Positions 1 to 7,663 of a DNA stretch of 13,786 bases are shown here, piece after piece. Both the position numbers and the translations under genes were made by a program. The notes beneath the pieces are model-generated. The model saw only the letters and a list, made by a program, of their open reading frames with translations, had not been told where the DNA came from and did not search any database. The first letter of the stretch is position 1. Each line of letters starts with the position of its first letter. The stretch spans positions 12,062 to 25,847 of the forward strand of contig PLXT01000080.1 of NCBI GenBank assembly GCA_003151535.1, written 5' to 3'. The DNA comes from Methanobacterium sp. (GTDB taxonomy: Archaea > Methanobacteriota > Methanobacteria > Methanobacteriales > Methanobacteriaceae).

Positions 1-1557
1 CTTAGGAAACAACCAAAACTTGAAAAATATTTCAGTAGCGATATAGACGAACATTTCTTTGTTAAAAACCTTGAAACAATTCAGGGAGATGAACGTGACG
101 TTATATTTATCAGTGTAGGATATGGAAAGGATGAAAATGGCCATCTAAGCCTTAACTTCGGACCACTTAACAGAGAAGGTGGTGAAAGACGTTTAAATGT
201 CTTGATCACACGTGCAAGGGAGAAATGTGTTGTATTTTCAAACTTCAGATACTCGGAGATTAATTTGAATGAAAATGCGGCCTTTGGACTCAGAGCACTG
301 AAATCATTTCTTAAATATTCAGAAACCAAACGACTCGATACGACCTACACACACGGTGAAGATAATGAAACGGCCTTTGAAGATTCCCTATATGAATTTT
401 TAAGTGCACATAATTATGATGTTCATAAACAGGTGGGATGTGCTGGTTTCAGAATAGATCTCGCTGTTGTGGACCCATCAGACAGTGGGAGATACTTAGT
501 TGGAATTGAATGTGATGGAGAAAGTTATAATAGCTCACCAGTTGCAAGGGACAGGGATAGACTCCGCCAACAAGTACTCGAAGGTCTTGGATGGCATATT
601 TACAGGGTTTGGTCCACAGATTGGTACAGAAACCGTGCAGAATCCGAAAAAAGACTTCTTAAAGCAGTTGAAAATGCTAAGAATCTGAAACCAATAGTGA
701 GTAATGTTAAACAAACATCTGTTGAACATATTGTTAATGACGAAGTAGCAGAGGAATATGAACCATCTTACGAACAGAAATTGCACCAAGAGAATAGACC
801 TACAATCACCATAAACGAATTACCAGATGAAATAGCAGTTTTTGATAACGAAGATAATGAACCGTTAGCAGCTGTTAAAACATTACCAGAAAATGTCCCG
901 GAATTAATAATTGAAGATGAAGAAGTTATAGTTAAAGATCCAGTTCCTGAGGAAGTTTCAGAAAATGTTCCCGAGACTGTGCAAGAAAATGAACCAAAAC
1001 AAGATGATCCTAATACTGTTAAGGATTATGAGGTCTGCAGTGAACTTTGCATCCCTGTCACAGGTCAGATACATGAAAAATCAACACCGGAACTTGCAAC
1101 GGTCTTAACCCAGATCGTTGATATGGAAGGACCTGTCCATAGTAGTGAAGTTATAAGACGTATCAGAGTAGCTTGGGGAATAAAAAGAGCAGGTAAAAGA
1201 ATTCACGATGCAATAACAGATGCAATAACATTAGCCCAAGAAAATAGTGATGTAACGGTTAAAGATGAATTTTTATATCCTAAAAACTTTAATTTGATTG
1301 TTCGTCGTCGTACAGGAGATCCCCCGGCTAAAATCAATCTCATATGTGATGATGAAATAGTTGAAGCTGCAAAAATTGTTATACGAACACAATATGCATC
1401 ACCAATGTCAGAAGTTGTTAAACAAACATCCAGACTCTTTGGAATTAAAGTGACACGTGGAGCAACTGTTAAACGGATTGAAGGAGTAGTTCAACAGTTG
1501 GTTGAAGATGGTGTACTGGAAGTACAGTCCAATGGAATGATAAACTTTCCCAAATAA
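1..1557 (+). CDS. SF1 helicase with Vsr-like nuclease and DUF3320 C-terminus (5' partial)
   Basis: The frame is open from the first base, so the 5' part lies outside the window and 518 residues are visible. Residues 26-39 (TIQGDERDVIFISV) match superfamily 1 helicase motif V, and residues 60-73 (EGGERRLNVLITRAR) match motif VI with its arginine finger. Residues about 124-230 resemble the Vsr/MTES_1575 endonuclease fold, with E127, D153 in RIDLAVV, and E170/D172 in IECDGESY as likely metal ligands. An acidic, proline- and glutamate-rich linker follows (about 245-345), then a DUF3320-like segment (about 365-440; SSEVIRRIRVAWGIKRAGKR). Known relatives begin with DUF4011 and two helicase halves; this architecture includes the defence protein I recall as Hhe (DUF4011-helicase-Vsr). 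Nucleic acid unwinding with cleavage is inferred. The TTG at 202 lies inside motif VI and is not a start. Confidence 0.85.
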   Translation, partial: LRKQPKLEKYFSSDIDEHFFVKNLETIQGDERDVIFISVGYGKDENGHLSLNFGPLNREGGERRLNVLITRAREKCVVFSNFRYSEINLNENAAFGLRALKSFLKYSETKRLDTTYTHGEDNETAFEDSLYEFLSAHNYDVHKQVGCAGFRIDLAVVDPSDSGRYLVGIECDGESYNSSPVARDRDRLRQQVLEGLGWHIYRVWSTDWYRNRAESEKRLLKAVENAKNLKPIVSNVKQTSVEHIVNDEVAEEYEPSYEQKLHQENRPTITINELPDEIAVFDNEDNEPLAAVKTLPENVPELIIEDEEVIVKDPVPEEVSENVPETVQENEPKQDDPNTVKDYEVCSELCIPVTGQIHEKSTPELATVLTQIVDMEGPVHSSEVIRRIRVAWGIKRAGKRIHDAITDAITLAQENSDVTVKDEFLYPKNFNLIVRRRTGDPPAKINLICDDEIVEAAKIVIRTQYASPMSEVVKQTSRLFGIKVTRGATVKRIEGVVQQLVEDGVLEVQSNGMINFPK

Positions 1558-1560
1558 ATA

Positions 1561-1568
1561 TTTTTTTT
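1561..1568 (+). terminator. T8 terminator of the helicase gene
   Basis: A run of eight T starts three bases after the TAA stop of the helicase gene. Archaeal RNA polymerase commonly terminates at such coding-strand T runs without a hairpin. No stable stem precedes it. Confidence 0.5.
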
Positions 1569-1892
1569 GATTCATCTGGGTTAGCAAATAATGGAATAAT
1601 TCATTTAATGATTATTAGATTTTATTTTTGGTTGATAGAGGCTATCTCACGATTTTCAAAGTAATATATATCTGTGATTATCCAACTCATCAAATATCAT
1701 CTATTAATATATTCAATTAAGATGTTAAAATCATTTTAAGTGTTAACAACTAAAAATTAATGAACATGCGGATGGTATTCATTGAAATTTAGAAGGAATA
1801 GAATATATAATCTTAATATTTTTACTATTAGTAAATGATAGAATGATTTACAATGAAAGGGATATTAGTTTATAACACTAATTAAAATAAAA

Positions 1893-1902
1893 TTTTAATA
1901 TA
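1893..1902 (+). promoter_or_regulatory. Candidate TATA box of arcS
   Basis: TTTTAATATA lies about 45 bases before the arcS ATG, so transcription would start near 1925, just upstream of the ribosome binding site GAGGA (1932-1936). A rival TATA-like element, TTTATAAC, lies at about 1868-1876 inside the inverted repeat 1864-1882. In such AT-rich DNA either assignment is tentative. Confidence 0.3.
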
Positions 1903-1942
1903 CAATATAATAATATCACTAACTAAATCATGAGGAAATCCA

Positions 1943-2854
1943 ATGAAAATCCCTTGTATAATAGATGAATCATTATATCGACCTGAAGCTGTTAGATGGA
2001 GGGAAAGAATGAGCTTACTCCAACCATTAGGAGATGTTGTTGTGGTGTTACCCTGCAGCATGCGAAAACCCTACTCATCATCCAAATCCCATACCATCTT
2101 CATGAGAGCAACAAAAAATATTCAAGAAGCCATCCTAACCTCACCATTTGGTGTGTGTCCACGTGAAATGGAACGAACATATCCAATACAATCATACGAC
2201 ACATCAACAACAGGAGATTGGTCTAAAGAAGAAATAGATGTTACTGGTGAATGTTTAAAGGAATATGTCGCGGGAAAAGATGTTATAGCACATGTATCTG
2301 GCGGCTATAGAGAAGTTTGTGAAGCATATCTTGATGATGCAGTTTACACATGTAACGATGGAAGAGCAACATCATGGGATTCCATGGACAATCTTAAGAT
2401 GGAAGTAAAAAAATATCCCAGGATCAAAACCAAGGAAAAACGATTAAAAGGTTTCAGATCCATTGCCCGTTATCAGTTCAGAACTCCCAAAGCAGATACA
2501 TTAATACCCGATGGTGTTAAAGCTGTTGGAAGATTCACCAAAAGAATGTTATTAGATAAAGAACAGATTGCAACCTTATCATTTGATACAGGATTATATT
2601 CCCTTAACCTTAAAGGTGGGGAAATTTTAAAGGATATTGGAACTAACTGGGTTGAAATTGATTTTGAAATGAAAACCAATACATTATTCGCCCCTGGAAT
2701 TCTAAACGCCGATCCTGGTATTGTTCCAAGGGACGAAGTGGTGATCTTAAGAAATGATGAAGTTGTAGGCGTTGGTAAAGCAGTTTTAAGTGGAGATGAA
2801 ATGAAAAAATCCACAAAAGGTGTTGGTGTGAAGGTCAGGCACAGAAATAAGTAG
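1943..2854 (+). CDS. arcS: Archaeosine synthase, short form with PUA domain
   Basis: This 303-residue protein carries the signature PC-X3-KPY-X2-S-X2-H of the ArcS/QueF-like archaeosine enzymes at residues 37-50 (PCSMRKPYSSSKSH). The C-terminus, about residues 233-303, is a PUA RNA-binding domain (FAPGILNADPGIVPRDEVV, then a glycine-rich VVGVGKAVLSG). ArcS works on preQ0 at position 15 of archaeal tRNA and, with the radical SAM partner RaSEA in studied species, yields archaeosine, which stabilises the tRNA elbow. Many homologues also have an N-terminal TGT-like half, which is absent here; the ATG with GAGGA six bases upstream and the AT-rich spacer before it make a missed 5' extension unlikely. 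No partner gene is visible. The family call is strong; the exact partner is inference. Confidence 0.85.
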   Translation: MKIPCIIDESLYRPEAVRWRERMSLLQPLGDVVVVLPCSMRKPYSSSKSHTIFMRATKNIQEAILTSPFGVCPREMERTYPIQSYDTSTTGDWSKEEIDVTGECLKEYVAGKDVIAHVSGGYREVCEAYLDDAVYTCNDGRATSWDSMDNLKMEVKKYPRIKTKEKRLKGFRSIARYQFRTPKADTLIPDGVKAVGRFTKRMLLDKEQIATLSFDTGLYSLNLKGGEILKDIGTNWVEIDFEMKTNTLFAPGILNADPGIVPRDEVVILRNDEVVGVGKAVLSGDEMKKSTKGVGVKVRHRNK

Positions 2855-2888
2855 TTTTGATAGTGCCCATTCCAATTTCAAATTTTAA

Positions 2889-2894
2889 TTTTTT
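2889..2894 (+). terminator. Possible T-run terminator after arcS
   Basis: A T6 run in an AT-only stretch lies about 35 bases after the arcS stop. It is flanked by matching AAATTT segments that could fold weakly. Confidence 0.3.
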
Positions 2895-2909
2895 AAATTT
2901 GTATCAAAG

Positions 2910-2917
2910 TATAAATA
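2910..2917 (+). promoter_or_regulatory. Candidate TATA box for the DUF59-adk pair
   Basis: TATAAATA preceded by AAAG is a fair archaeal TATA/BRE match and would give a leader of about 110 bases. A second TATA-like stretch at about 3024-3031 is closer, but it would place the start almost on the ATG and lose the ribosome binding site. Confidence 0.3.
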
Positions 2918-3051
2918 TCATAAATGGAAAAAAGAGAAATACTTTATTTTTATTGGAATGAATGTGTGTTTAGATTAAATGTACATTGTTCTGTAATAAA
3001 TCAGTAGAACACATAAAATTTAGGATATAAATAAAATTTACGAGGGATAAA

Positions 3052-3342
3052 ATGTCAGAAGAACTAGTACAGAAGTTAAGAACAGCACTTTCAACTGTAG
3101 CAGACCCACATATGGGTGTAAGTATTGTTGAAATGGGACTTGTAACAGGTATTGAAGTTGATGAGGAAGCTAAAACAGCTAAAATTACAATTACACCCAC
3201 CAACCCAGGGTGCATGAGTGCAGCTAACATGGCCATGCAGGCAAGGACAGCAGCAGAAAGTCTTGATGAAATAGACAAAGCTGAAATAATTGTTGTAGGT
3301 CATATGATGGCAGATGCTATATGCGATATGGTCAACAAATAA
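3052..3342 (+). CDS. DUF59/MIP18-family Fe-S cluster assembly protein
   Basis: The 96-residue product is a single DUF59 (MIP18, SufT/PaaD-like) domain. Its marks are DPHMGVSIVEMGLV at residues 19-31, matching the family's DPE-x2-I-x-DLGLV segment, and TNPGCMSA around the conserved C54. Members take part in assembling or delivering Fe-S clusters, usually in the cytoplasm; in a methanogen rich in Fe-S enzymes this is a housekeeping role. The ATG follows GAGGGAT (3042-3048). The stop is one base before the next gene's ATG, so the two are almost certainly cotranscribed and translationally coupled. The client protein cannot be told from sequence. Confidence 0.85.
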   Translation: MSEELVQKLRTALSTVADPHMGVSIVEMGLVTGIEVDEEAKTAKITITPTNPGCMSAANMAMQARTAAESLDEIDKAEIIVVGHMMADAICDMVNK

Positions 3343-3343
3343 G

Positions 3344-3901
3344 ATGGTTGATTGGAACATCACAGCCCTTGTTGGTGTTCCTGGAGTTGGTAAGACTTCA
3401 CTTTGTAAAAGTGCAGCAGGGGCCCTTGGATATAAATATGTGAATTATGGAGAGTTAATGCTCGAAGTTGCCATGTCTGATGGTCTGGCTTCAAACCAGG
3501 ATGAAATGTTCAAACTGGATATTGAAGTTCAGCAATCCATTTGGCTGTCTGCTGCCAACAAAGTAAATGAAATGAAAAAGTTTTCAGAAAAGATACTTCT
3601 AGATCTGCACGGTGTTGACAAGTCAGAAATTGGTTACATAATCTCGCTTCCAATTGAAATCATCGTCCCTGATCTGATAATAATTGTGGAAGCATCCTAC
3701 GAAAACATTTTCGTACGTAGATATCATGATAAATTCCGTATTCGTGTCCTTGAAAATTTAAAAGATGTTAAGGAACATATGGAAATGTTGAGAATGTCTA
3801 TGATGGCTTGTTCAGTTATCTATGGCTCTTATTTAAGTTTGATTGATAATGATAATTTTGAGAAATGCCTTGATGAACTCAAGCATATTTTAAGTTCATG
3901 A
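3344..3901 (+). CDS. adkA: Archaeal-type adenylate kinase homologue
   Basis: From the ATG at 3344 the protein has 185 residues. It shows a P-loop GVPGVGKTS (11-19), an NYGELMLEVA segment (34-43) and a KLDIEVQQ stretch (57-64), matching the archaeal adenylate kinase pattern (N-[FY]-G-x-x-M-x-E-V-A; KLD-x-E-x-Q). The reaction would be ATP + AMP to 2 ADP. ISLPIEIIVPDLIIIVEA (100-117) parallels the core strand of the family, but the usual DTHS-type segment reads DLHG here (87-90) and the region after it is divergent, so a paralogue with another nucleotide substrate is possible. The in-frame ATG at 3314 would add ten residues overlapping the DUF59 gene; 3344 fits family length better. No ribosome binding site of its own is visible, consistent with coupling to the upstream stop. 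Confidence 0.75.
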   Translation: MVDWNITALVGVPGVGKTSLCKSAAGALGYKYVNYGELMLEVAMSDGLASNQDEMFKLDIEVQQSIWLSAANKVNEMKKFSEKILLDLHGVDKSEIGYIISLPIEIIVPDLIIIVEASYENIFVRRYHDKFRIRVLENLKDVKEHMEMLRMSMMACSVIYGSYLSLIDNDNFEKCLDELKHILSS

Positions 3902-3970
3902 GCAGATTGTTAATAATAAATTCAATGAAATGGTTCATCTATCCTTGAAAACTAAAATTTAGAGAAAAGG

Positions 3971-3978
3971 ATATATAT
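3971..3978 (+). promoter_or_regulatory. Candidate TATA box for tRNA-Ile
   Basis: ATATATAT preceded by GAAAAGG, a BRE-like purine stretch, lies about 90 bases before the tRNA. It predicts a start near 4000 and a 5' leader of about 60 bases to be removed by RNase P. A T6 run at 4050-4055, just before the tRNA, could instead serve the upstream adk transcript. Confidence 0.35.
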
Positions 3979-4063
3979 GATGAAGTTTAAATCTTGAATC
4001 TACCCGCACATTCTTTTGAACTATTGTAATTGAATGGTACAAAAACCCCTTTTTTATATGGAG

Positions 4064-4138
<75 letters not shown>

Positions 4139-4239
4139 TACCTATATTTTTCAGATCTTCTTTTGATTTACACTCCAATTTTTTATAATTTATTCTAAAA
4201 TATTAATATGTGATTAATTTCAAAAAATTTATATTTGAG

Positions 4240-4246
4240 AAAAAAA
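4240..4246 (-). terminator. Possible terminator of the trp operon
   Basis: Read on the - strand this is a T7 run, about 200 bases past the trpD stop. It is the longest T run in that direction in the spacer; a T6 (4222-4227) follows. The assignment rests only on the T runs. Confidence 0.3.
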
Positions 4247-4283
4247 GATAATTGATTGGAGCAATTAGTATATTTTGGTAAAT

Positions 4284-4313
4284 AGGTAAAACTATTAATT
4301 ACCTCATTTTTTT
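4284..4313 (+). terminator. Hairpin plus T7, possible terminator toward trpD
   Basis: AGGTAA (4284-4289) and TTACCT (4299-4304) can pair over a nine-base loop, and T7 (4307-4313) follows after two bases. This has the form of an intrinsic terminator and would stop + strand transcripts before they run antisense into trpD. The six-pair stem is weak. Confidence 0.3.
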
Positions 4314-4445
4314 ACCTTATTTTCCTTATTTTTTTTATCACTATTCAAATAATCAGTATATTCAAATTTGAAAACCAAATATCCATTATTTATTTATTTT
4401 ATACCTTTTAAGGGTACTTAAAATCCGATTTATTTTACCATATTA

Positions 4446-5540
4446 TTATTTGCATGGTGAGGGTTCGGGGTCTGAAAATCCTGTGGAGTTACTGATATCA
4501 ACAAGTTCTAAGAGTTTTTTCATTGCAGATCCTGATTTAACAGAATCCTTTGCAATCTTCACACCATCTTCCAAACTATAGACCTTTCCAGCTATAAAAA
4601 GAATGGCTGCGGTGTTAACTAAACACAGATTGAGTCTCGCATCCTCCTCCTTTGAGGTATTTTTACCTTCTAAAACAGTTTTAACAACTTTAAGATTGTC
4701 TTCAATGGTTTCAGGGGCTTTAATATATATTGGATCCGATCTTTTAACTCCAAAGTCTTCAGGATAAACTTCTTCAATCTTTATAACACCATTTTCAAGA
4801 TAGGCAATCCTGGTTTTTCCAATGGTTGAAATTTCATCCATTGCAGGTTTGTCATTTTCATCGTAGCCGTGCACAACCATGGCACGTTTCACACCAAGAT
4901 TTTTAAGGACCTCTGCTATTAAATCAACATATTCAGGTTCAAAAACCCCTAAAAGTTGAATTTCAGCATTTGCTGGCGATGTTAAGGGACCTAAAATATT
5001 GAAAACCGTCCTTATACCTAGTTTCTTTCTTATGGGCATCATCTTCTTCATGGCCGGGTGAAAGTTAGGTGCAAACATAAATCCCATACCAGTTTTTTCA
5101 AGACATTCACTAACCCCATGAGCATTACAATTTATATTCACCCCTAATGCTTCTAAAATGTCAGCTCCACCACATTTACTGGTTATACTCCTGTTACCAT
5201 GTTTTGCAACTGCAACACCCGATGATGCTGCTATTATTGCTGATGTTGTACTGACATTAAATGTTTTGAACCTATCACCACCAGTTCCGCATGTATCAAC
5301 CAGGGGATCCTTAAGATCTGTTTTTATCTCGATACAAACACTTCGCATTGCCTTTACAAAACCCGTGATCTCTTCGGCGGATTCACCCTTGACTGCCAGT
5401 GCTGTTAAAAAGGCTGCACTTTGAAACTCATCAGCCTCCCCATTCACCATCTCAATCATACAATTATAGGCTTCATCTTCGCTCAAATCTAATTTTGATA
5501 CGACCTTTGCTAAACCTTCACCAATCATAATATTCCACAT
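4446..5540 (-). CDS. trpD: Anthranilate phosphoribosyltransferase
   Basis: TrpD transfers the phosphoribosyl group of PRPP to anthranilate, the second step of tryptophan synthesis. The 364-residue protein has the helical N-terminal domain, the glycine-rich PRPP loop GTGGD (85-89), NVSTTS (95-100) and KHGNRS (113-118). A DEIST Mg-site segment lies further on. The C-terminus is slightly extended and ends in DPEPSPCK. It is the last operon gene, 29 bases after trpA. No good ribosome binding site precedes the ATG at 5540; the ATG four codons later (5528) would give 360 residues with a start nearer the family norm, and neither has a strong site. Identity is secure, the start less so. Confidence 0.95.
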   Translation of the reverse strand: MWNIMIGEGLAKVVSKLDLSEDEAYNCMIEMVNGEADEFQSAAFLTALAVKGESAEEITGFVKAMRSVCIEIKTDLKDPLVDTCGTGGDRFKTFNVSTTSAIIAASSGVAVAKHGNRSITSKCGGADILEALGVNINCNAHGVSECLEKTGMGFMFAPNFHPAMKKMMPIRKKLGIRTVFNILGPLTSPANAEIQLLGVFEPEYVDLIAEVLKNLGVKRAMVVHGYDENDKPAMDEISTIGKTRIAYLENGVIKIEEVYPEDFGVKRSDPIYIKAPETIEDNLKVVKTVLEGKNTSKEEDARLNLCLVNTAAILFIAGKVYSLEDGVKIAKDSVKSGSAMKKLLELVDISNSTGFSDPEPSPCK

Positions 5541-5569
5541 TCCATTTTTATTTAATTATAGGAGTTTAT

Positions 5570-6415
5570 CTATCTATTTTTAGTAGATTCCTTGAGTTCT
5601 TTACAGAAAATTCCTATTTCATGCTTGCCAATGTCCATGTCATCCAGATTTTGGGTGATAATATTGATTATGGCACTTGCAACAATAGCACCATCTGAAC
5701 CTGATTGTATAACATCCTTAACATGTTCAGGTTTTGAAATACCGAATCCAACAGCTATTGGAAGATCCGTATGATTTTTAACACGTTTTATAAGGTCCAC
5801 GGTACTTTTTTTAATATCGGACCTTGCACCAGTGACCCCCATAACAGCCACAACGTATAAAAATCCTGTGCACATCTCAACTATTTCAGCTATCCTTTCA
5901 TTCGTTGTTGTCTGGGCAACCATGAATATCTGGTCAAGATCGTATTTACTGGCCATTTTAACAGCATCACCAGCTTCTTCAGGTGGTAAATCAGCCGCTA
6001 ATATCCCAGTTATACCTGCATTTCTGGCTTTACTATAGAATTCTTCCAATCCCTTCCTGTAGATGAGATTGTAGTAGACAAGTATACCTATTGGTATGGA
6101 TGTAAATTCTCTGATTCTACTGATAAATTCAAAGCATTTTTCTGTTGTCATTCCAGAATTGAGCGATCTTATATCTGCTGCCTGTACACTGGGCCCGTCT
6201 GCAACTGGATCACTGAATGGAAATCCTATTTCAAGTGCATCTGCTCCGTTATCAACGTACTGACGTACTATTTCAATGGATGTTTCAAAGTCAGGGTCAC
6301 CTGCAACTGTAAATGGTATAAAAGCACCCTCACCCCTATTTTTAACTTCTTGGAACATTTCTTGATAGCTCTGTAATTGGTTAGAGTTATTAAAATATTT
6401 CTTTAATGGTCTCAT
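5570..6415 (-). CDS. trpA: Tryptophan synthase alpha chain
   Basis: TrpA splits indole-3-glycerol phosphate into indole and glyceraldehyde 3-phosphate and channels indole to TrpB. The 281-residue (beta-alpha)8 protein shows IPFTVAGDPDF (33-43), the catalytic glutamate E62 in ALEIGFPFSDP, and the catalytic aspartate D73 in VADGPS. A later VMGVTGARS segment fits the phosphate-binding face. The start overlaps the trpB stop as ATGA, with the G-rich end of trpB (GGGGGTTGAGGT) directly upstream, so translation is coupled. This start gives an N-terminus about 15 residues longer than many homologues. The internal ATG at 6358 has no ribosome binding site and would crowd the first strand. Confidence 0.95.
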   Translation of the reverse strand: MRPLKKYFNNSNQLQSYQEMFQEVKNRGEGAFIPFTVAGDPDFETSIEIVRQYVDNGADALEIGFPFSDPVADGPSVQAADIRSLNSGMTTEKCFEFISRIREFTSIPIGILVYYNLIYRKGLEEFYSKARNAGITGILAADLPPEEAGDAVKMASKYDLDQIFMVAQTTTNERIAEIVEMCTGFLYVVAVMGVTGARSDIKKSTVDLIKRVKNHTDLPIAVGFGISKPEHVKDVIQSGSDGAIVASAIINIITQNLDDMDIGKHEIGIFCKELKESTKNR

Positions 6416-7593
6416 ACCTCAACCCCCATTTCCTTTGCAACCAAGAACATATCCTTGTCTCCCCTTCCTGAAAGATTGATTATTATAGTTTTACCCTTGT
6501 TTTCTTTAATTTTAGAATATTTCTCTGCATATGCAACTGCATGGGAACTTTCAAGTGCGGGTATAATACCCTCGTACTTGGATAATAATTCAAATCCCCT
6601 TAAAGCCTCTTTATTGGTTACAGCCACATAATCCGCACGTCCAGTTACCTTGAGATATGCATGTTCCGGCCCTACACCCGGATAGTCCAGACCAGCCGAC
6701 ACTGAATGGGCCTCTGAAATCTGGCCGTCATCATCTTGGAGTACAAATGATAGTGAACCATGGAGTATTCCTTCTGTGCCCTTGCACAGTGTTGCTCCTG
6801 TTCTATTGGTTTCAACACCTTCTCCTCCACCTTCAACTCCTATAAGTGCAACATCCTTGTCATCAACAAAGCCTGAAAAGATTCCCATGGCATTACTTCC
6901 ACCACCAACACATGCTATAACAACATCAGGAAGTTCTCCTTCCTTTTCAACTATCTGTTTTCTTGCTTCTTTTCCAATTACACTCTGGAAATGTTTGACC
7001 ATAGTTGGGTATGGATGTGGACCCATTGTTGAACCTATCAGGTAATGGGTGTTCTCGACATTTGAGATCCAATCCCGAAATGCCTCGTTAATTGCATCTT
7101 TAAGTGTTTTTGAACCTGTTTCAACCGGTATAACACTGCCACCAGATAATTCCATCCGGAAAACATTGAGCTTCTGTCTTTCCACATCTTCACTGCCCAT
7201 ATAAACTTCTGTTGGAATTGAAAGCATTGCACCAACAACCGCCGTTGCAATTCCATGTTGACCAGCACCAGTTTCTGCTATTAAACGTGTTTTACCCATA
7301 TATTTTGCCAAAAGACCCTGTCCAAGTGTGTTATTTATTTTATGAGCTCCTGTGTGGAGCATGTCCTCCCTTTTAAGATATACTTTACAACCAAATTTCT
7401 CTGATAAATTTTTTGCAAGGTACAGTGAGGTTGGTCTTCCAGCAAATTCACGTAAATAAAATTCAAGTTCTTCAACAAACTTTTCATCGTCTTTATACTT
7501 TAAAAATGCCCCTTCAAGCTCCTCCAGAGCAGGTATAATTAGTTCTGGAACAAATGTTCCACCGTATTTACCAAACTTTCCGTTGGTTATCAT
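6412..7593 (-). CDS. trpB: Tryptophan synthase beta chain
   Basis: TrpB is the PLP enzyme that condenses indole with serine to give tryptophan. From the ATG at 7593 it has 393 residues. It shows GKFGKYGGTFVPE at the N-terminus, the PLP lysine K85 in HTGAHKINN, the acid-base glutamate E107 in ETGAGQHG, the phosphate loop GGGSNAMG (230-237) and a C-terminal NLSGRGDKD. This is the standard TrpB1 type. A GTG at 7602 would add three residues but sits on top of AGGAT, which is well placed (about nine bases) for the ATG at 7593, so I prefer the ATG. A gap of 70 bases separates it from trpF, whereas trpA overlaps its stop by four bases. Confidence 0.96.
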   Translation of the reverse strand: MITNGKFGKYGGTFVPELIIPALEELEGAFLKYKDDEKFVEELEFYLREFAGRPTSLYLAKNLSEKFGCKVYLKREDMLHTGAHKINNTLGQGLLAKYMGKTRLIAETGAGQHGIATAVVGAMLSIPTEVYMGSEDVERQKLNVFRMELSGGSVIPVETGSKTLKDAINEAFRDWISNVENTHYLIGSTMGPHPYPTMVKHFQSVIGKEARKQIVEKEGELPDVVIACVGGGSNAMGIFSGFVDDKDVALIGVEGGGEGVETNRTGATLCKGTEGILHGSLSFVLQDDDGQISEAHSVSAGLDYPGVGPEHAYLKVTGRADYVAVTNKEALRGFELLSKYEGIIPALESSHAVAYAEKYSKIKENKGKTIIINLSGRGDKDMFLVAKEMGVEV

Positions 7594-7663
7594 CCAAATC
7601 ACATCCTAATATAATTCTAAATCCAAATCTTGTTATTATCAATACAATCTGTAACAGCCTATT

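Larger units (their letters stand above)
1558..1942. other. 385-base AT-rich spacer upstream of arcS
   Basis: I find no convincing gene here; the longest start-to-stop stretches on the + strand are about ten codons without a ribosome binding site. The spacer holds the helicase T8 run, small hairpins (GATAG-AGG-CTATC at 1634-1646; TTTAC-N5-GTAAA at 1821-1835), and toward arcS an inverted repeat ATTAGT-N7-ACTAAT (1864-1882) and an AT-only palindrome (1881-1899). Confidence 0.6.

Noticed and set aside
202..204. TTG as the start of the first gene
   Set aside because: It encodes a leucine within helicase motif VI, and the frame is open and homologous back to base 1.
1634..1646. GATAG-AGG-CTATC hairpin as an RNA element
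   Set aside because: Five pairs and a three-base loop in AT-rich DNA, with no T run or larger fold around it.
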